Source: Lysinibacillus xylanilyticus (GTDB lineage: Bacteria > Bacillota > Bacilli > Bacillales_A > Planococcaceae). From it: 64,000 bases of DNA. The position numbers and the translations under genes are program-made. The notes beneath the pieces were generated by a model. It ran no database searches. It saw nothing but the letters and a program-made list of their open reading frames with translations, and was not told where the DNA came from. This document shows positions 1-8,509 of this stretch, one piece after another. The number at the start of each line of letters is the position of its first letter. Positions within the stretch are counted from its first letter, which is position 1. The DNA lies in assembly GCF_001708185.1 (NCBI RefSeq), contig NZ_MDDN01000001.1, positions 806,001-870,000 on the forward strand, given 5' to 3'.

Positions 1-409
1 CATGTTGGGTTAGATCTTGCATGTCACCTATTTTCTTTTTATACGCTTGATAATTCATTAAAGTTTGCTCAATTCGTTCAAACGTAAAAGGTTTCATAAT
101 ATAATCATAGACACCTAAGTGTAAAATCCGTTGCACGGTTGGCATATCATTAGCTGCGGTCACAGCAATAACATCAACCGGAAGATGTTCCTCCCGTATT
201 TTCCCTAGCGTAATAATGCCATCCTGCTCAGGCATAAAAACATCCATAAAGACAAGCTCTGGCTGTAATTGCTTAATCTTTTCAATACCCTCAATTCCAT
301 TACTAGCATAGCCTACTAGCGAAAATCCATTTATTTGTTCAATAAATTGCCTGTTCACTTCTCGTACCATCGGATCATCTTCAATTAATAACACTTTAAT
401 TACATCCAT
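1..409 (-). CDS. dctR: Response regulator DctR-like, N-terminal part (runs off the window)
   Basis: This is the receiver domain of a CitB/DctR-type response regulator; the C-terminal DNA-binding part lies outside the window. The visible ~136 residues show the acidic pair (IEDDP, residues 9-13), the phospho-acceptor Asp at about 56 (FMDVFMP), the TAAND switch region and the conserved Lys in YIMKPF. The start is the ATG whose last base is 409, preceded by GAGGAG. It begins right after the TAG stop of the sensor kinase, so the pair is co-translated. The partner kinase and the divergent dicarboxylate carrier match the B. subtilis dctS-dctR-dctP arrangement (known from that organism). Inference: once phosphorylated it activates dctP in response to external C4-dicarboxylates. 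Confidence 0.85.
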   Translation of the reverse strand, partial: MDVIKVLLIEDDPMVREVNRQFIEQINGFSLVGYASNGIEGIEKIKQLQPELVFMDVFMPEQDGIITLGKIREEHLPVDVIAVTAANDMPTVQRILHLGVYDYIMKPFTFERIEQTLMNYQAYKKKIGDMQDLTQH

Positions 410-2011
410 CTATTCTCCTCCTAACTCAAATAAGATTAAGAAACTTGTCCCTTTCATAAATTCACTTACTACCTCGATATCGCCATTGCCTTTCCTAACA
501 ATTTCATGTATTAAATGCAAGCCAATTCCACGATTCTCACTTGCCTTCGTAGAAAATCCATTTTCAAACATACGTGCTTGCACCTCTTCAGACATTCCAA
601 TTCCATTATCAGTGACAGCAATTGCTAACACATCGTCATGCTCATCTACAGAAATCGCTACATATTTATCCTCCTTGGAAAGAACATTTAACGCTTCAAA
701 AGCATTTTCAATTAAATTCCCTAACAGGACAACAAAATCGTGATGATCTAATAGAGGTGGAAAACGTTTAAAATGACTTTTTCGATCAATTTCTACTTGT
801 ATGCCTAATTCCTTGCCATAACTAACTTTACTTAGCAATAATCCTGAAATATTTTCATTATGAAAGCGTTCATTCAAAAACTTCGTTAACGAGGCTTCAT
901 TTTCGGTAGTAGCTGTCACATATTCAAGTGCTTGCTTCGTATGTCCCAGTTGTAGAAGCCCTGCAATCGTATGAAGTTTATTTTTATGCTCATGTGTTTG
1001 TACGCGTAGTGCTTGAACAAAAGCTTTAACACCTGTTACCTCTTCCGCCAGCTTTTTCACCGCTGTTAAATCTTTAAACATGGCAACGGCACCGACTAAC
1101 TCACCATTTACAATAATCGGAACTCGATTACTCAAAATACTATGATGATTTATGTATAACTCTTGATTGTATACAGGCGTTGCCGTTTCAACAATTTCAG
1201 GCAATCGTGTGTCAGGCAAAACATCGTAAATCTTTTCACCGATACACTCCTCTATCTTTCTAGTAACACCTAATATATCAGCTGCTTTTTCATTAAAAAT
1301 TGTAATATTCATTTCCTTATCAACCGCTATAATGCCTTCATGCATAGCATTGAACGTTTCTGTTCGTTCTACATACATTTTGGCAATCTCATGAGGTTCT
1401 AGCCCAAACATTTGCTTTTTAATATGTCGACCAAGTGTGTATGCACCCCAAATACTAAAAACAAGCGATATGAGAATAGTAATACCAATGTCATGCTCAT
1501 AATTTTGCAATATTTCCTTAAAAGTTGGTAGTGCATATCCTACAACAACAACGCCAACTTGTTCTTTGTGATCATCAATGACAGGGACAAAAGCTCGAAT
1601 CATGACACCGGCTTCTCCTTGCGCCTTCGATACATAATAATGCTCACTAAAGGCAGCATTTAAATCCTGTGATTCACTACGTTTCCCTATTTCTTTACTG
1701 ACGGGATGTGATAGTTTAATACGATCCATATTCATCACAACAATATACTCTGCTTTATTAACAACACGAATACCATCTACAATTTTATTGACATTTTTCG
1801 CCGCTTCTTTAATATTGTCATTTTTCAAATGTATACTAATCTCTGGCACATTCGATACAGTCCCTGCAACGAGCATAGCACGCTGACCATAATCCTTTTC
1901 TTGCTCAGTTAATAGATTACCAAGCACAAAAATGCCACCAAGTAAAAAGGAGAATACAATGATTAAAAATGTCACTAACAGTATTTTGCCGTTTACGGGC
2001 ATTTTCATCAT
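410..2011 (-). CDS. dctS: Sensor histidine kinase DctS (CitA/DcuS family)
   Basis: Membrane sensor kinase of 533 residues, the usual size of DctS. Order: TM helix 9-33; extracytoplasmic Cache/PDC-like sensor about 34-175; TM helix about 176-194; cytoplasmic PAS about 215-320; SpoOB-type dimerisation helix with phospho-acceptor His340 in QTHEHKNKLH; then a HATPase domain with N box (NLIENAFEAL) and G box (DNGIGM). The N-x-LH motif after the His is typical of the CitA/DcuS/DctS class. The start ATGATG follows AAGGAAGG. Its stop abuts the dctR start. Likely ligand: succinate, fumarate or malate, inferred from the family and the divergent dctP. DctB, a binding-protein partner in B. subtilis, is not in view. 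Confidence 0.88.
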   Translation of the reverse strand: MMKMPVNGKILLVTFLIIVFSFLLGGIFVLGNLLTEQEKDYGQRAMLVAGTVSNVPEISIHLKNDNIKEAAKNVNKIVDGIRVVNKAEYIVVMNMDRIKLSHPVSKEIGKRSESQDLNAAFSEHYYVSKAQGEAGVMIRAFVPVIDDHKEQVGVVVVGYALPTFKEILQNYEHDIGITILISLVFSIWGAYTLGRHIKKQMFGLEPHEIAKMYVERTETFNAMHEGIIAVDKEMNITIFNEKAADILGVTRKIEECIGEKIYDVLPDTRLPEIVETATPVYNQELYINHHSILSNRVPIIVNGELVGAVAMFKDLTAVKKLAEEVTGVKAFVQALRVQTHEHKNKLHTIAGLLQLGHTKQALEYVTATTENEASLTKFLNERFHNENISGLLLSKVSYGKELGIQVEIDRKSHFKRFPPLLDHHDFVVLLGNLIENAFEALNVLSKEDKYVAISVDEHDDVLAIAVTDNGIGMSEEVQARMFENGFSTKASENRGIGLHLIHEIVRKGNGDIEVVSEFMKGTSFLILFELGGE

Positions 2012-2373
2012 TTAAAGATTCCTTCCTTTCCCATCTACATTTGCACTAGCATACACACTTCTACTAATGATTGATATGCTTTTAAGATTATCTTCAAAAA
2101 ATTCTTTTGACAACACTTTTAGTTGACATAAGTAAGTGAAAATCATGAACTTAATGAACAATATTACAAAAAAATGCTATAAAACAAAATTTTCTATCAT
2201 TTATTTTTTTTGTATTATAACAATAATATATTATTTTAGGAGTACCATAACAGTTAAAATAATTGAGAACACTACATTTCTTTTAATTTATTGAAAAAAT
2301 ATACTTAATGAACGATATGTTTCTTATTTTCTAAATCTCTTTTTTTAAAAAAGATTCGCTATGATAATTCTAG

Positions 2374-2387
2374 TGAAAACGATATCA
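2374..2387 (+). promoter_or_regulatory. cre site (CcpA operator) upstream of dctP
   Basis: TGAAAACGATATCA fits the cre consensus TGWAANCGNTNWCA at every position and lies 31 bp upstream of the dctP ATG. The rest of the dctS-dctP gap (2012-2418) is very AT-rich and must hold both promoters, but no clear -35/-10 pair stands out. A cre just before the start suggests carbon catabolite repression by a roadblock or promoter-proximal mechanism (inference). Confidence 0.8.
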
Positions 2388-2418
2388 AAAAGAAAATTTA
2401 GAAAAGAGGTAGCATAAA

Positions 2419-3681
2419 ATGAAATTACTGAAAAATTTGACTTTTCAAGTTATAGCTGCAATCATTTTAGGGATTATTGTCGGAGCTATCTTCCCTGAGT
2501 TTGGTGCAAGCCTTAAAATTTTAGCAGACTTATTCATTAAGTTAATAAAAATGTTAATTGCTCCAATTATCTTCTTAACAGTTGTAATCGGAATCGGTAG
2601 TATGGGAGATATGAAAAAAGTTGGGAAAATCGGAGGTAAGGCGTTGCTGTACTTCGAGATTGTCTCTACTATTGCCTTAGCGATCGGGATTGCTGTTGCA
2701 ATGATTGTTAGCCCAGGTACAGGATTAGATACATCAGGTGCTGCCGAAACTGACATTTCAAAATATACTACGGCTGCCTCAGAGACTGAGCAAGGCTTAG
2801 GTGCTTTCATCTCTAGTATTATTCCTGAAAACGTAGTAGGTGCGCTTGCAACAGGACAATTACTTCCTGTGTTATTCTCCGCAATATTGTTCGGCTTAGC
2901 AGCTGCTTCTATTGGTGCACCTGCAAAACCTGTCATTACATTTTTTGAACAAGTGGCAGAAATTTTCTTCAAAATCGTAAGTATGGTAATGAAAATATCA
3001 CCAATTGGTGCATTTGGCGCAATGGCCTATACGATTGGTAATTTTGGGTTGAAATCGTTAAGCAACTTAGGTCTATTAATGGCGGCAGTATATATTACAA
3101 TGTTCTTATTCGTAGTCATTGTTTTAGGCACAATTGCAAAATTCTTCGGCTTTAACATTTTCAAATTCATCGCTTATATTAAAGAGGAAATTTTCTTAGT
3201 AATCGGTACATCATCATCTGAATCTGCTTTACCTTCGATGATGCGTAAATTGGAAAATTTCGGTTGTTCTAAGCAAGTAGTTGGATTAGTAGTACCAACA
3301 GGTTATTCCTTCAATCTTGATGGAACTTCCATCTATCTATCAATGGCTGCATTATTCATTGCACAAGCATACGGAATGGAATTGACATGGGTTCAAATCA
3401 TTACACTTCTTGGGATATTAATGATTACATCTAAAGGTGCAGCTGGTGTAACAGGATCTGGTTTTATCACATTAGCAGCGACACTTGCTGCTTTCCCAAT
3501 AATTCCAGTAGAAGGGATTGCGCTACTAATTGGTGTTGATCGCTTCATGTCAGAAGCACGTGCCGTAACAAACTTAATTGGTAACGGCGTAGCTTGTGTA
3601 GTCGTTTCAAAATCTGAAAAAGAGTTTGACGTAGAAATGCAAGAACGTGCACTTCAAGGAAAAACTACTATTGTTTCCTAG
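2419..3681 (+). CDS. dctP: C4-dicarboxylate:cation symporter DctP/DctA (DAACS family)
   Basis: A 420-residue inner-membrane carrier of the dicarboxylate/amino acid:cation symporter family. It has the family signatures GTSSSESALP (serine-rich re-entrant loop) and SFNLDGTSIY (substrate and cation site in the TM7-TM8 region), with about eight hydrophobic helices and the re-entrant loops expected. The motif wording is nearer to C4-dicarboxylate DctA than to glutamate GltP/GltT. The ATG at 2419 follows AAAGAGG. It diverges from dctS/dctR, its likely activators, and carries a cre site, so uptake of succinate, fumarate or malate is probably induced by substrate and repressed by sugars. A glutamate transporter is the alternative, less likely given the context. 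Confidence 0.9.
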   Translation: MKLLKNLTFQVIAAIILGIIVGAIFPEFGASLKILADLFIKLIKMLIAPIIFLTVVIGIGSMGDMKKVGKIGGKALLYFEIVSTIALAIGIAVAMIVSPGTGLDTSGAAETDISKYTTAASETEQGLGAFISSIIPENVVGALATGQLLPVLFSAILFGLAAASIGAPAKPVITFFEQVAEIFFKIVSMVMKISPIGAFGAMAYTIGNFGLKSLSNLGLLMAAVYITMFLFVVIVLGTIAKFFGFNIFKFIAYIKEEIFLVIGTSSSESALPSMMRKLENFGCSKQVVGLVVPTGYSFNLDGTSIYLSMAALFIAQAYGMELTWVQIITLLGILMITSKGAAGVTGSGFITLAATLAAFPIIPVEGIALLIGVDRFMSEARAVTNLIGNGVACVVVSKSEKEFDVEMQERALQGKTTIVS

Positions 3682-3800
3682 GCGCCTCACTACTTGTGCC
3701 AGTGGGATCAAGGCGCCTTCAAGGATGTAGCGTTTCAAGCCTAGACGATGCTCTAGGTTATCAACAGGTAAAAAATCTATAGTTTCCTTCACCATAAGAA

Positions 3801-3845
3801 AAGGTAGTGAAGACAGCTTGGTTGCTGTTCCACTACCCTTTTTTA
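3801..3845. terminator. Bidirectional terminator between dctP and the ktrC unit
   Basis: Stem GGTAGTG...CACTACC, extended by GACAGC/GCTGTT, with a T run at the right (CTTTTTT) and a weaker one at the left on the other strand. It separates two converging transcription units. An imperfect GGCGCC...GGCGCC hairpin lies at 3682-3717 just after the dctP stop. Confidence 0.8.
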
Positions 3846-4322
3846 TTTTCCATATTGTTCAAGCAAGCGTTGCGTATTTGTTGATTGCTCAAGTGCTTTT
3901 TTCTCTTTTGTCCAGTATATTAAATATTGCTGATCTCCAACATTAAAAACCATCTGTTGTAATTCTTCACTTAGCTCCGAGCTAATCGCTACCTTTAAAA
4001 TATCGACCTCATATAAAGGCTCACCTTTAATATCGTAGACGATATGATAGACTGGCTTTTCTTCAAATATCGCTCTTTCTTTTTTGCTTAGTTTTTTGAC
4101 ATGGCTTAGAGGATTTTTTTCACTATAAGCTGTTGCATCTTGACCTGTTGTCCTATATAAGGATTGCTCTCCTTTTAATAGCTCAATGGCATCAATTTCT
4201 GTTGCCTGATCTAAAATATTTGAAATAGCCTCTTCCTCATTTTTCTCACGAAACTGCAAAGTAAAAGACCCAATAAGTATAATCGCAGCAAATATGACTA
4301 ATTTCCATCTTCTTTTATTCAT
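3843..4322 (-). CDS. Membrane-anchored protein of unknown function, downstream of ktrC
   Basis: Protein of 159 residues that I do not recognise. A single hydrophobic segment (about residues 7-23) follows a basic N terminus (MNKRRWK), so it is probably anchored with a mostly hydrophilic extracytoplasmic domain. There is no lipobox Cys. The soluble part is rich in Glu and Lys and has two short strand-like stretches (VYHIVYDIKG, QQYLIYWTKEKK). The start lies six bases after the ktrC stop with only a poor ribosome site, implying translational coupling. Context alone suggests a link to K+ uptake; there is no sequence evidence for that. It ends inside the shared terminator. Confidence 0.6.
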   Translation of the reverse strand: MNKRRWKLVIFAAIILIGSFTLQFREKNEEEAISNILDQATEIDAIELLKGEQSLYRTTGQDATAYSEKNPLSHVKKLSKKERAIFEEKPVYHIVYDIKGEPLYEVDILKVAISSELSEELQQMVFNVGDQQYLIYWTKEKKALEQSTNTQRLLEQYGK

Positions 4323-4328
4323 TTTTTA

Positions 4329-4994
4329 TTACCCATTCAATACCTTTTTGACAAAGCGATTAATATCTACATCAGCACCGATGACAAGCATAATATCTCC
4401 TAGCAAAATTTTATCACTCGCCTGCGGAGATACGATAATATCTGCACCACGCTTAATACCTACAATATTAATCCCGTACTTTGCACGAATATCTAAATCC
4501 ATAACGGAGTAACCTGCAATCGTATCATTGGCCTTAATCTCCATAATTGAATGTTCATCTGAAAGCTCTAAATAATCAAGCACTGTATTGGACAACATAT
4601 TATTGGCAATACGTATCCCCATATCACGCTCAGGATGAACGACAAAATCGGCACCTATTTTGCGTAGTACTTTTTCATGGTAGTCATTCTGAGCTTTTAC
4701 AGTTATCTGCTGAACACCGATTTCTTTTAAAATAATGGTCGTCAAAATACTTGCCTGAATATTTTCACCAATCGCTACGATAACGTGCTCAAAATTACGA
4801 ATACCTAATGAATTTAAAACCGATTCATCCGTCGAATCTGCGATAACGGCCTGTGTGGCAATTGAAGCAAACTCGTCCACCCGCTCTGAGGAATGATCGA
4901 TCGCCATAACTTGTGCGCCTTGACTCATTAATTCCCGAACAATGCTTCCTCCGAAACGTCCAAGTCCAATGACAGCAAACTCTTTTTTCATCAT
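4329..4994 (-). CDS. ktrC: K+ channel gating subunit KtrC (RCK domain)
   Basis: Cytoplasmic regulatory ring subunit of a Ktr potassium uptake system, 221 residues, the same size as B. subtilis KtrC. N-terminal RCK_N nucleotide-binding fold with GLGRFGGS (residues about 9-16), an acidic end to the second strand (MAIDHS) and a C-terminal RCK_C domain from about 135, the known c-di-AMP site in this family. The ATG pair follows GGAGGGG. It is not next to a membrane subunit; the probable partner KtrD is encoded at 55.7-57.1 kb, as KtrC and KtrD are also unlinked in B. subtilis. KtrA is the alternative assignment; the N-terminal wording is closer to KtrC as I remember it. Confidence 0.85.
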   Translation of the reverse strand: MMKKEFAVIGLGRFGGSIVRELMSQGAQVMAIDHSSERVDEFASIATQAVIADSTDESVLNSLGIRNFEHVIVAIGENIQASILTTIILKEIGVQQITVKAQNDYHEKVLRKIGADFVVHPERDMGIRIANNMLSNTVLDYLELSDEHSIMEIKANDTIAGYSVMDLDIRAKYGINIVGIKRGADIIVSPQASDKILLGDIMLVIGADVDINRFVKKVLNG

Positions 4995-5214
4995 TAAAAA
5001 CCCCTCCGAAAATTACTATACCATTATTGTAACTTATTCTCTGCTATATGTATCGTCAAAGCAAACGACTATTCGTCAAGAAATGACATCTTTAACGGGA
5101 TGCTCAGGTGACATCTGAATCCGATCGGCTTGATCCCTTTTTCGCTCAGATCACGCCTGGATCCGAGCGGTTCACATCACATCCATAATGGTCAGTGAAA
5201 TTGTATTTTCACAT

Positions 5215-5248
5215 AAAAAAGACGAGGAATTATTTCTCCCCGCCTCAT
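5215..5248 (-). terminator. Terminator of ykuV
   Basis: Reverse-strand hairpin GGCGGGGA / TCCTCGTC (with G-U pairs) followed by TTTTTT. It begins 13 bases after the ykuV stop. The gap 4995-5214 further downstream holds a relatively GC-rich stretch (5095-5190) with several GATC motifs and no recognisable gene. Confidence 0.8.
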
Positions 5249-5260
5249 AATCTGCTATTT

Positions 5261-5713
5261 TTATGCGTTGCGCATTTCATCTAAAACGCGATTCACACGT
5301 TTTTCTAGCATTTTCATACCGCTACCACCAGCTTGCATGTGACGAAGCTGACCATCTTTATCGAAAACGAAATACGCAGGTACGTATTGGTTTTCAAATG
5401 CATCTGTTAGCTTCAATTCGCTATCGACAAAGATTGGTTGTACGATATCATGCTCAGCTGCTACAGCTTTGATTGTCTCTAAATCTGTATCTTCCTCAGA
5501 GCGTGGCATATGCACAGCGATAACATTTAACTCGTCTTTATATTGATCACGGAAATTGTTCACATCTGGCATTGCTTCTTTACATAAATGGCAACTAACT
5601 GACCAAAAATGAATTAAAGTTGGTTTTTCACCTACAACGTCCGCTTTTGTTACTTCACCGTTTAGCCAAGTAGTTGCACCTACAAGTTCTGGCATTTGTT
5701 CACGAAGTTTCAT
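5261..5713 (-). CDS. ykuV: Thiol-disulfide oxidoreductase YkuV (thioredoxin-like)
   Basis: Thioredoxin-fold protein of 150 residues with the active-site motif CHLC (Cys41, Cys44) in HFWSVSCHLC, the TlpA/ResA-like motif HMPRSE and cis-Pro segment VPAYFV. No signal peptide or membrane anchor, so it is cytosolic, unlike ResA/StoA. Close in wording to B. subtilis YkuV. The start is the ATG at 5713 after AAAGGAGG; the frame stays open 15 codons further upstream, but without a ribosome site and overlapping a terminator hairpin. It lies downstream of the peroxiredoxin gene ykuU, suggesting a thiol-redox pair. Part of its transcription probably starts between the 5744-5773 hairpin and the gene, or reads through it. 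Confidence 0.9.
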   Translation of the reverse strand: MKLREQMPELVGATTWLNGEVTKADVVGEKPTLIHFWSVSCHLCKEAMPDVNNFRDQYKDELNVIAVHMPRSEEDTDLETIKAVAAEHDIVQPIFVDSELKLTDAFENQYVPAYFVFDKDGQLRHMQAGGSGMKMLEKRVNRVLDEMRNA

Positions 5714-5743
5714 AATAATATCCTCCTTTTCTGCTATGAAGTT

Positions 5744-5773
5744 TAAAAATCCCCACAAACTTGCTGTGGGGAC
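5744..5773 (-). terminator. Terminator or attenuator between ykuU and ykuV
   Basis: Reverse-strand hairpin CCCCACA...TGTGGGG followed by ATTTTT. It sits after ykuU and only about 30 bases before the ykuV start codon, so it would limit read-through into ykuV. Confidence 0.75.
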
Positions 5774-5842
5774 TCTTTATTTTTGAATGATCAATTTCGC
5801 CAAGCCTCGAATTCAATTCAATGCCTGCCATAAAAAACTCTA

Positions 5843-5895
5843 CATCAATTATGCCTCGGCATAATTGCGTCATTCAGTAACTGAAAGAAGTTAAT
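5843..5895. repeat. Dispersed repeat family, short copy A (3' side of ykuU)
   Basis: Contains the signature palindrome ATTATGCC-TC-GGCATAAT followed by TGCGTC, then the other end of the element (CTGAAAGAAGTTAA) with the middle missing. The end abuts the ykuU stop codon. Confidence 0.75.
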
Positions 5896-6437
5896 TATAG
5901 AGTTGCTTGACCTGGACGCCAGTTTGCTGGGCAAAGACCACCAGTTTGTAAAGCTTGAAGTACACGTAAAGTTTCATCTACATCACGGCCGATGTTGTTA
6001 TCGAATACAGTTTGGTATTTTAATTCGCCTTCTGGGTTGATGATGAATAAGCCGCGTAGTGCGATACCTTCTTCTTCAATTAATACACCATATTCCTTTG
6101 AAATTTGGTGATTTGTATCTGCTGCTAATGGATATTTTAACTCACCAAGACCATTTTTTGTGCGGTCAGTGTTAATCCAAGCTAAGTGTGTGTGGATTGT
6201 ATCAGTAGAAACACCGATTACTTCTGCATCTAAGTCTTCGAACTCATCGTAACGATCGCTCATTGCAGTGATTTCTGTTGGACATACGAAAGTGAAGTCC
6301 ATTGGATAGAAGAATAAAACTGTCCATTTGTCTTGTGCTTTCATGTCTTCTAATGATACTTTGCCAAAAGATTTGTCTGGAAGTACTGCTTCCATTGTAA
6401 AGTTAGGTGCTTGTTTACCTACCATGCGTTCTGCCAT
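5895..6437 (-). CDS. ykuU: 2-Cys peroxiredoxin YkuU (AhpC/Prx1 family)
   Basis: Typical 2-Cys peroxiredoxin, 180 residues, cytosolic. The peroxidatic Cys52 is in FTFVCPTE and the resolving Cys169 in GGLCPANW near the C terminus. The catalytic Thr and Arg context is normal. It reduces H2O2, organic peroxides or peroxynitrite using a thioredoxin-type donor, plausibly YkuV encoded next. Very close in wording to B. subtilis YkuU. The ATG follows GGAGGG. An inverted repeat CTACGAT...ATCGTAG lies about 65 bases upstream (6500-6522) and could be an operator (inference). Confidence 0.93.
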   Translation of the reverse strand: MAERMVGKQAPNFTMEAVLPDKSFGKVSLEDMKAQDKWTVLFFYPMDFTFVCPTEITAMSDRYDEFEDLDAEVIGVSTDTIHTHLAWINTDRTKNGLGELKYPLAADTNHQISKEYGVLIEEEGIALRGLFIINPEGELKYQTVFDNNIGRDVDETLRVLQALQTGGLCPANWRPGQATL

Positions 6438-6499
6438 AATAAATCCCTCCGATTAAATATGTAGTGTATATATTCCATCCGCACCAGCGAACTCGTCTT

Positions 6500-6522
6500 C
6501 TACGATAGCAGAGTAATCGTAG
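6500..6522. promoter_or_regulatory. Inverted repeat upstream of ykuU
   Basis: Perfect 7-bp arms CTACGAT / ATCGTAG separated by 9 bases. It overlaps a possible reverse-strand promoter (TTGAAA, 17 bases, TATCGT). It does not match a Fur or PerR box that I can recognise. The remaining gap to the pot regulator (6523-6720) is AT-rich with nothing further visible. Confidence 0.35.
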
Positions 6523-6723
6523 TTTTTCAAACAAGTAAGCTTCACTAAAGTACAAGTTTGAAATTATCTGACAAATTTTCGTCAATTTCCCAAGTGGAAT
6601 GGCTACTACAGCCTATTTATTAGCTATTATTAACAATTTTATTCTAGAATCAACAAAATTTTTGTACGCATCATTTATGTATAATTTCTAAAAATTTTAT
6701 CTACTTTTTTTCATAAAAAACAA

Positions 6724-6751
6724 TTGCAAATTCGTCATTATTATGTATAAT
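6724..6751 (+). promoter_or_regulatory. Promoter of the XRE-potABCD operon
   Basis: TTGCAA (6724-6729), 16-base spacer, TATAAT (6746-6751), about 90 bases before the first start codon. The -35 matches at five of six positions. Confidence 0.65.
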
Positions 6752-6766
6752 TGTAATGGTTTTAGT

Positions 6767-6824
6767 AAACTAAAAGTTTCGTTAAAGTAAACTTCATATT
6801 TCAAAAGTTTATGATTGCTAAACT
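6767..6824 (+). promoter_or_regulatory. Repeated AAACT/AGTTT half-sites, likely operator of the XRE regulator
   Basis: Perfect inverted repeat AAACT-aaa-AGTTT at 6767-6779. Further half-sites follow in the leader: AAACT at 6789-6793, AGTTT at 6806-6810 and AAACT at 6820-6824. Position just downstream of the -10 suits autorepression by the encoded XRE-cupin protein (inference). Confidence 0.5.
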
Positions 6825-6842
6825 TCTTCTAGGAGGGAAAAG

Positions 6843-7385
6843 ATGCAAATAGGAGCAAAAATTAAAGCGCTTCGTTTAAAAAAAGGTCTTACCCAAGAGG
6901 AACTTGGAGAACGTACAGATTTAAGTAAGGGGTATATTTCACAATTAGAACGTGATCTTAATTCTCCTTCCATTGAAACGCTATTTTCAATATTAGAGGT
7001 TTTAGGGTCAACACCAAAGGAATTTTTCGATGATGAAGCACCTGAACAAAAGGTTGTATATACAGAAGAAGATCAATCCACTTATACGGACGAAGAAAAA
7101 AAATATGAAATCCAATGGCTTATTCCGACATCAAACGAAAAAGAGATGGAGCCAATATTCTTGACACTTGCTGCTGATGGCGAGTTCAAACAGTTTGAGC
7201 CATCGCTCTCAGAAACATTTATTTATGTTGTGAAAGGGCGCATTCGACTCGTTTTGGGGAATGAACAGTATATAGCAAGCGAAGGCAATGCTCTCTATTT
7301 TGATGCGACAGATCATCACCAAATTTTTAACGCACATGCTGCGGAAACAAAAATTTTACTCGTCGCAACGGATTCATATTTATAG
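6843..7385 (+). CDS. XRE-cupin transcriptional regulator of the polyamine operon
   Basis: Protein of 180 residues. HTH_3/XRE domain at about 5-60 (IKALRLKKGLTQEELGERT, then SKGYISQLERD, the recognition helix) and a C-terminal cupin_2 domain about 110-178 (FIYVVKGRIRLVLG, HHQIFNAH). This is the architecture of PuuR-type regulators, where the cupin barrel senses a small metabolite. The ATG follows AGGAGGG. It is the first gene of the potABCD operon, 17 bases before potA. Inference: it binds polyamine or a related ligand and controls its own operon through the repeated sites in the leader. Confidence 0.85.
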   Translation: MQIGAKIKALRLKKGLTQEELGERTDLSKGYISQLERDLNSPSIETLFSILEVLGSTPKEFFDDEAPEQKVVYTEEDQSTYTDEEKKYEIQWLIPTSNEKEMEPIFLTLAADGEFKQFEPSLSETFIYVVKGRIRLVLGNEQYIASEGNALYFDATDHHQIFNAHAAETKILLVATDSYL

Positions 7386-7402
7386 CTTAAGGAGGCGCAT
7401 CT

Positions 7403-8509
7403 ATGACAACGAATTCAATTATCCGCTTTGAAAATGTTTCAAAGTCCTATAATGACGGCACGGTCGTCTTAAAAAACATTAACTTGGAGCTAGAAAAAGG
7501 AAAATTCTACACATTACTAGGTCCTTCTGGTTGTGGTAAAACAACAATTTTACGTATTATTGCTGGTTTTACAGAACCGACGACAGGAGATATCTATTTT
7601 CACGATAAAAAAATCAACTTAGTGCCAGCAAATGAACGCCAAGTAAACACAGTTTTTCAGGATTATGCGCTGTTTCCTCATCTAAATGTTTTTGAAAATG
7701 TCGCATTTGGACTTCGCATTAAAAAACTTCCTGAAAGTGAAATTAAAGATCGTGTTGCTGAGGCATTAAAATTCGTAAACCTAGCAGGCTATGGTAATCG
7801 TGAAATTTCTGAGATGTCTGGTGGTCAACGTCAACGTGTTGCTATTGCTCGTGCGATTGTCAATGATCCTGAAGTAATTTTACTAGATGAGCCTCTTTCT
7901 GCATTAGATTTAAAGCTACGTACAGAAATGCAGTATGAGCTACGAGAATTACAGCAACGACTTGGGAAAACATTTGTGTTTGTTACACATGACCAAGAAG
8001 AAGCGCTTGCCATGAGTGATGAGATATTTGTCTTAAGCGAAGGTGAAATTCAACAATCAGGTACACCAGTAGATATTTATGATGAGCCAATTAACCGCTT
8101 CGTTGCTGATTTTATTGGAGAATCAAATATTGTTCCTGGCGTCATGATTGAAGATTTTAAAGTAGAATTTGCCGGTAAAGTTTTTGAATGTGTCGACCAA
8201 GGGATGAAACCAAACGAAAAAATTGATATTGTCATTCGCCCAGAAGATTTAGAAATGACAACAATCGAAAAAGGCAAACTTGTTGTAAAAGTTGATACTC
8301 AATTGTTCCGCGGGGTGCATTATGAATTATCCACGTACGACAAAGAAGGAAATGAGTGGCTCGTGCATTCATTGAAAAAAGCTGAAGTAGGGACAGAAAT
8401 TGGCTTAGACTTTGATCCAGAAGCCATTCATGTTATGCGTTTAAATGAGACAGAAGAAGAGTTCGATAAACGTTTAGAAGCGTATGGAGACGACGAAGAT
8501 GCAAACTAA
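7403..8509 (+). CDS. potA: Spermidine/putrescine ABC importer ATPase PotA
   Basis: ATP-binding subunit of 368 residues. Walker [10 protein letters not shown] (about 39-47), Q loop (FQDYALFPH), signature MSGGQRQRV, Walker [13 protein letters not shown] and the H loop (FVTHDQEEA). A C-terminal TOBE regulatory domain starts at about 245. Length and the short ISP-type linkers are normal for PotA. The ATG follows AAGGAGG. It overlaps potB by 11 bases and powers import through PotB/PotC with PotD as the receptor. Confidence 0.93.
   Translation: MTTNSIIRFENVSKSYNDGTVVLKNINLELEKGKFYTLLGPSGCGKTTILRIIAGFTEPTTGDIYFHDKKINLVPANERQVNTVFQDYALFPHLNVFENVAFGLRIKKLPESEIKDRVAEALKFVNLAGYGNREISEMSGGQRQRVAIARAIVNDPEVILLDEPLSALDLKLRTEMQYELRELQQRLGKTFVFVTHDQEEALAMSDEIFVLSEGEIQQSGTPVDIYDEPINRFVADFIGESNIVPGVMIEDFKVEFAGKVFECVDQGMKPNEKIDIVIRPEDLEMTTIEKGKLVVKVDTQLFRGVHYELSTYDKEGNEWLVHSLKKAEVGTEIGLDFDPEAIHVMRLNETEEEFDKRLEAYGDDEDAN

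Noticed and set aside
2445-2972. Antisense open frames opposite dctP, mmsA, MoxR, the RND gene and others
   Set aside because: They are codon-bias shadows with no ribosome sites and Ser/Pro/Thr/Ile-rich composition unlike real proteins.
4995-5214. c-di-AMP (ydaO/yuaA) riboswitch upstream of ktrC
   Set aside because: The GC-rich part does not show the conserved ydaO segments on the reverse strand, and it lies beyond the short leader that carries the ribosome site.
5744-5758. Upstream extension of ykuV by 15 codons
   Set aside because: The extension would include the terminator hairpin and lacks a ribosome site; AAAGGAGG clearly serves ATG 5713.
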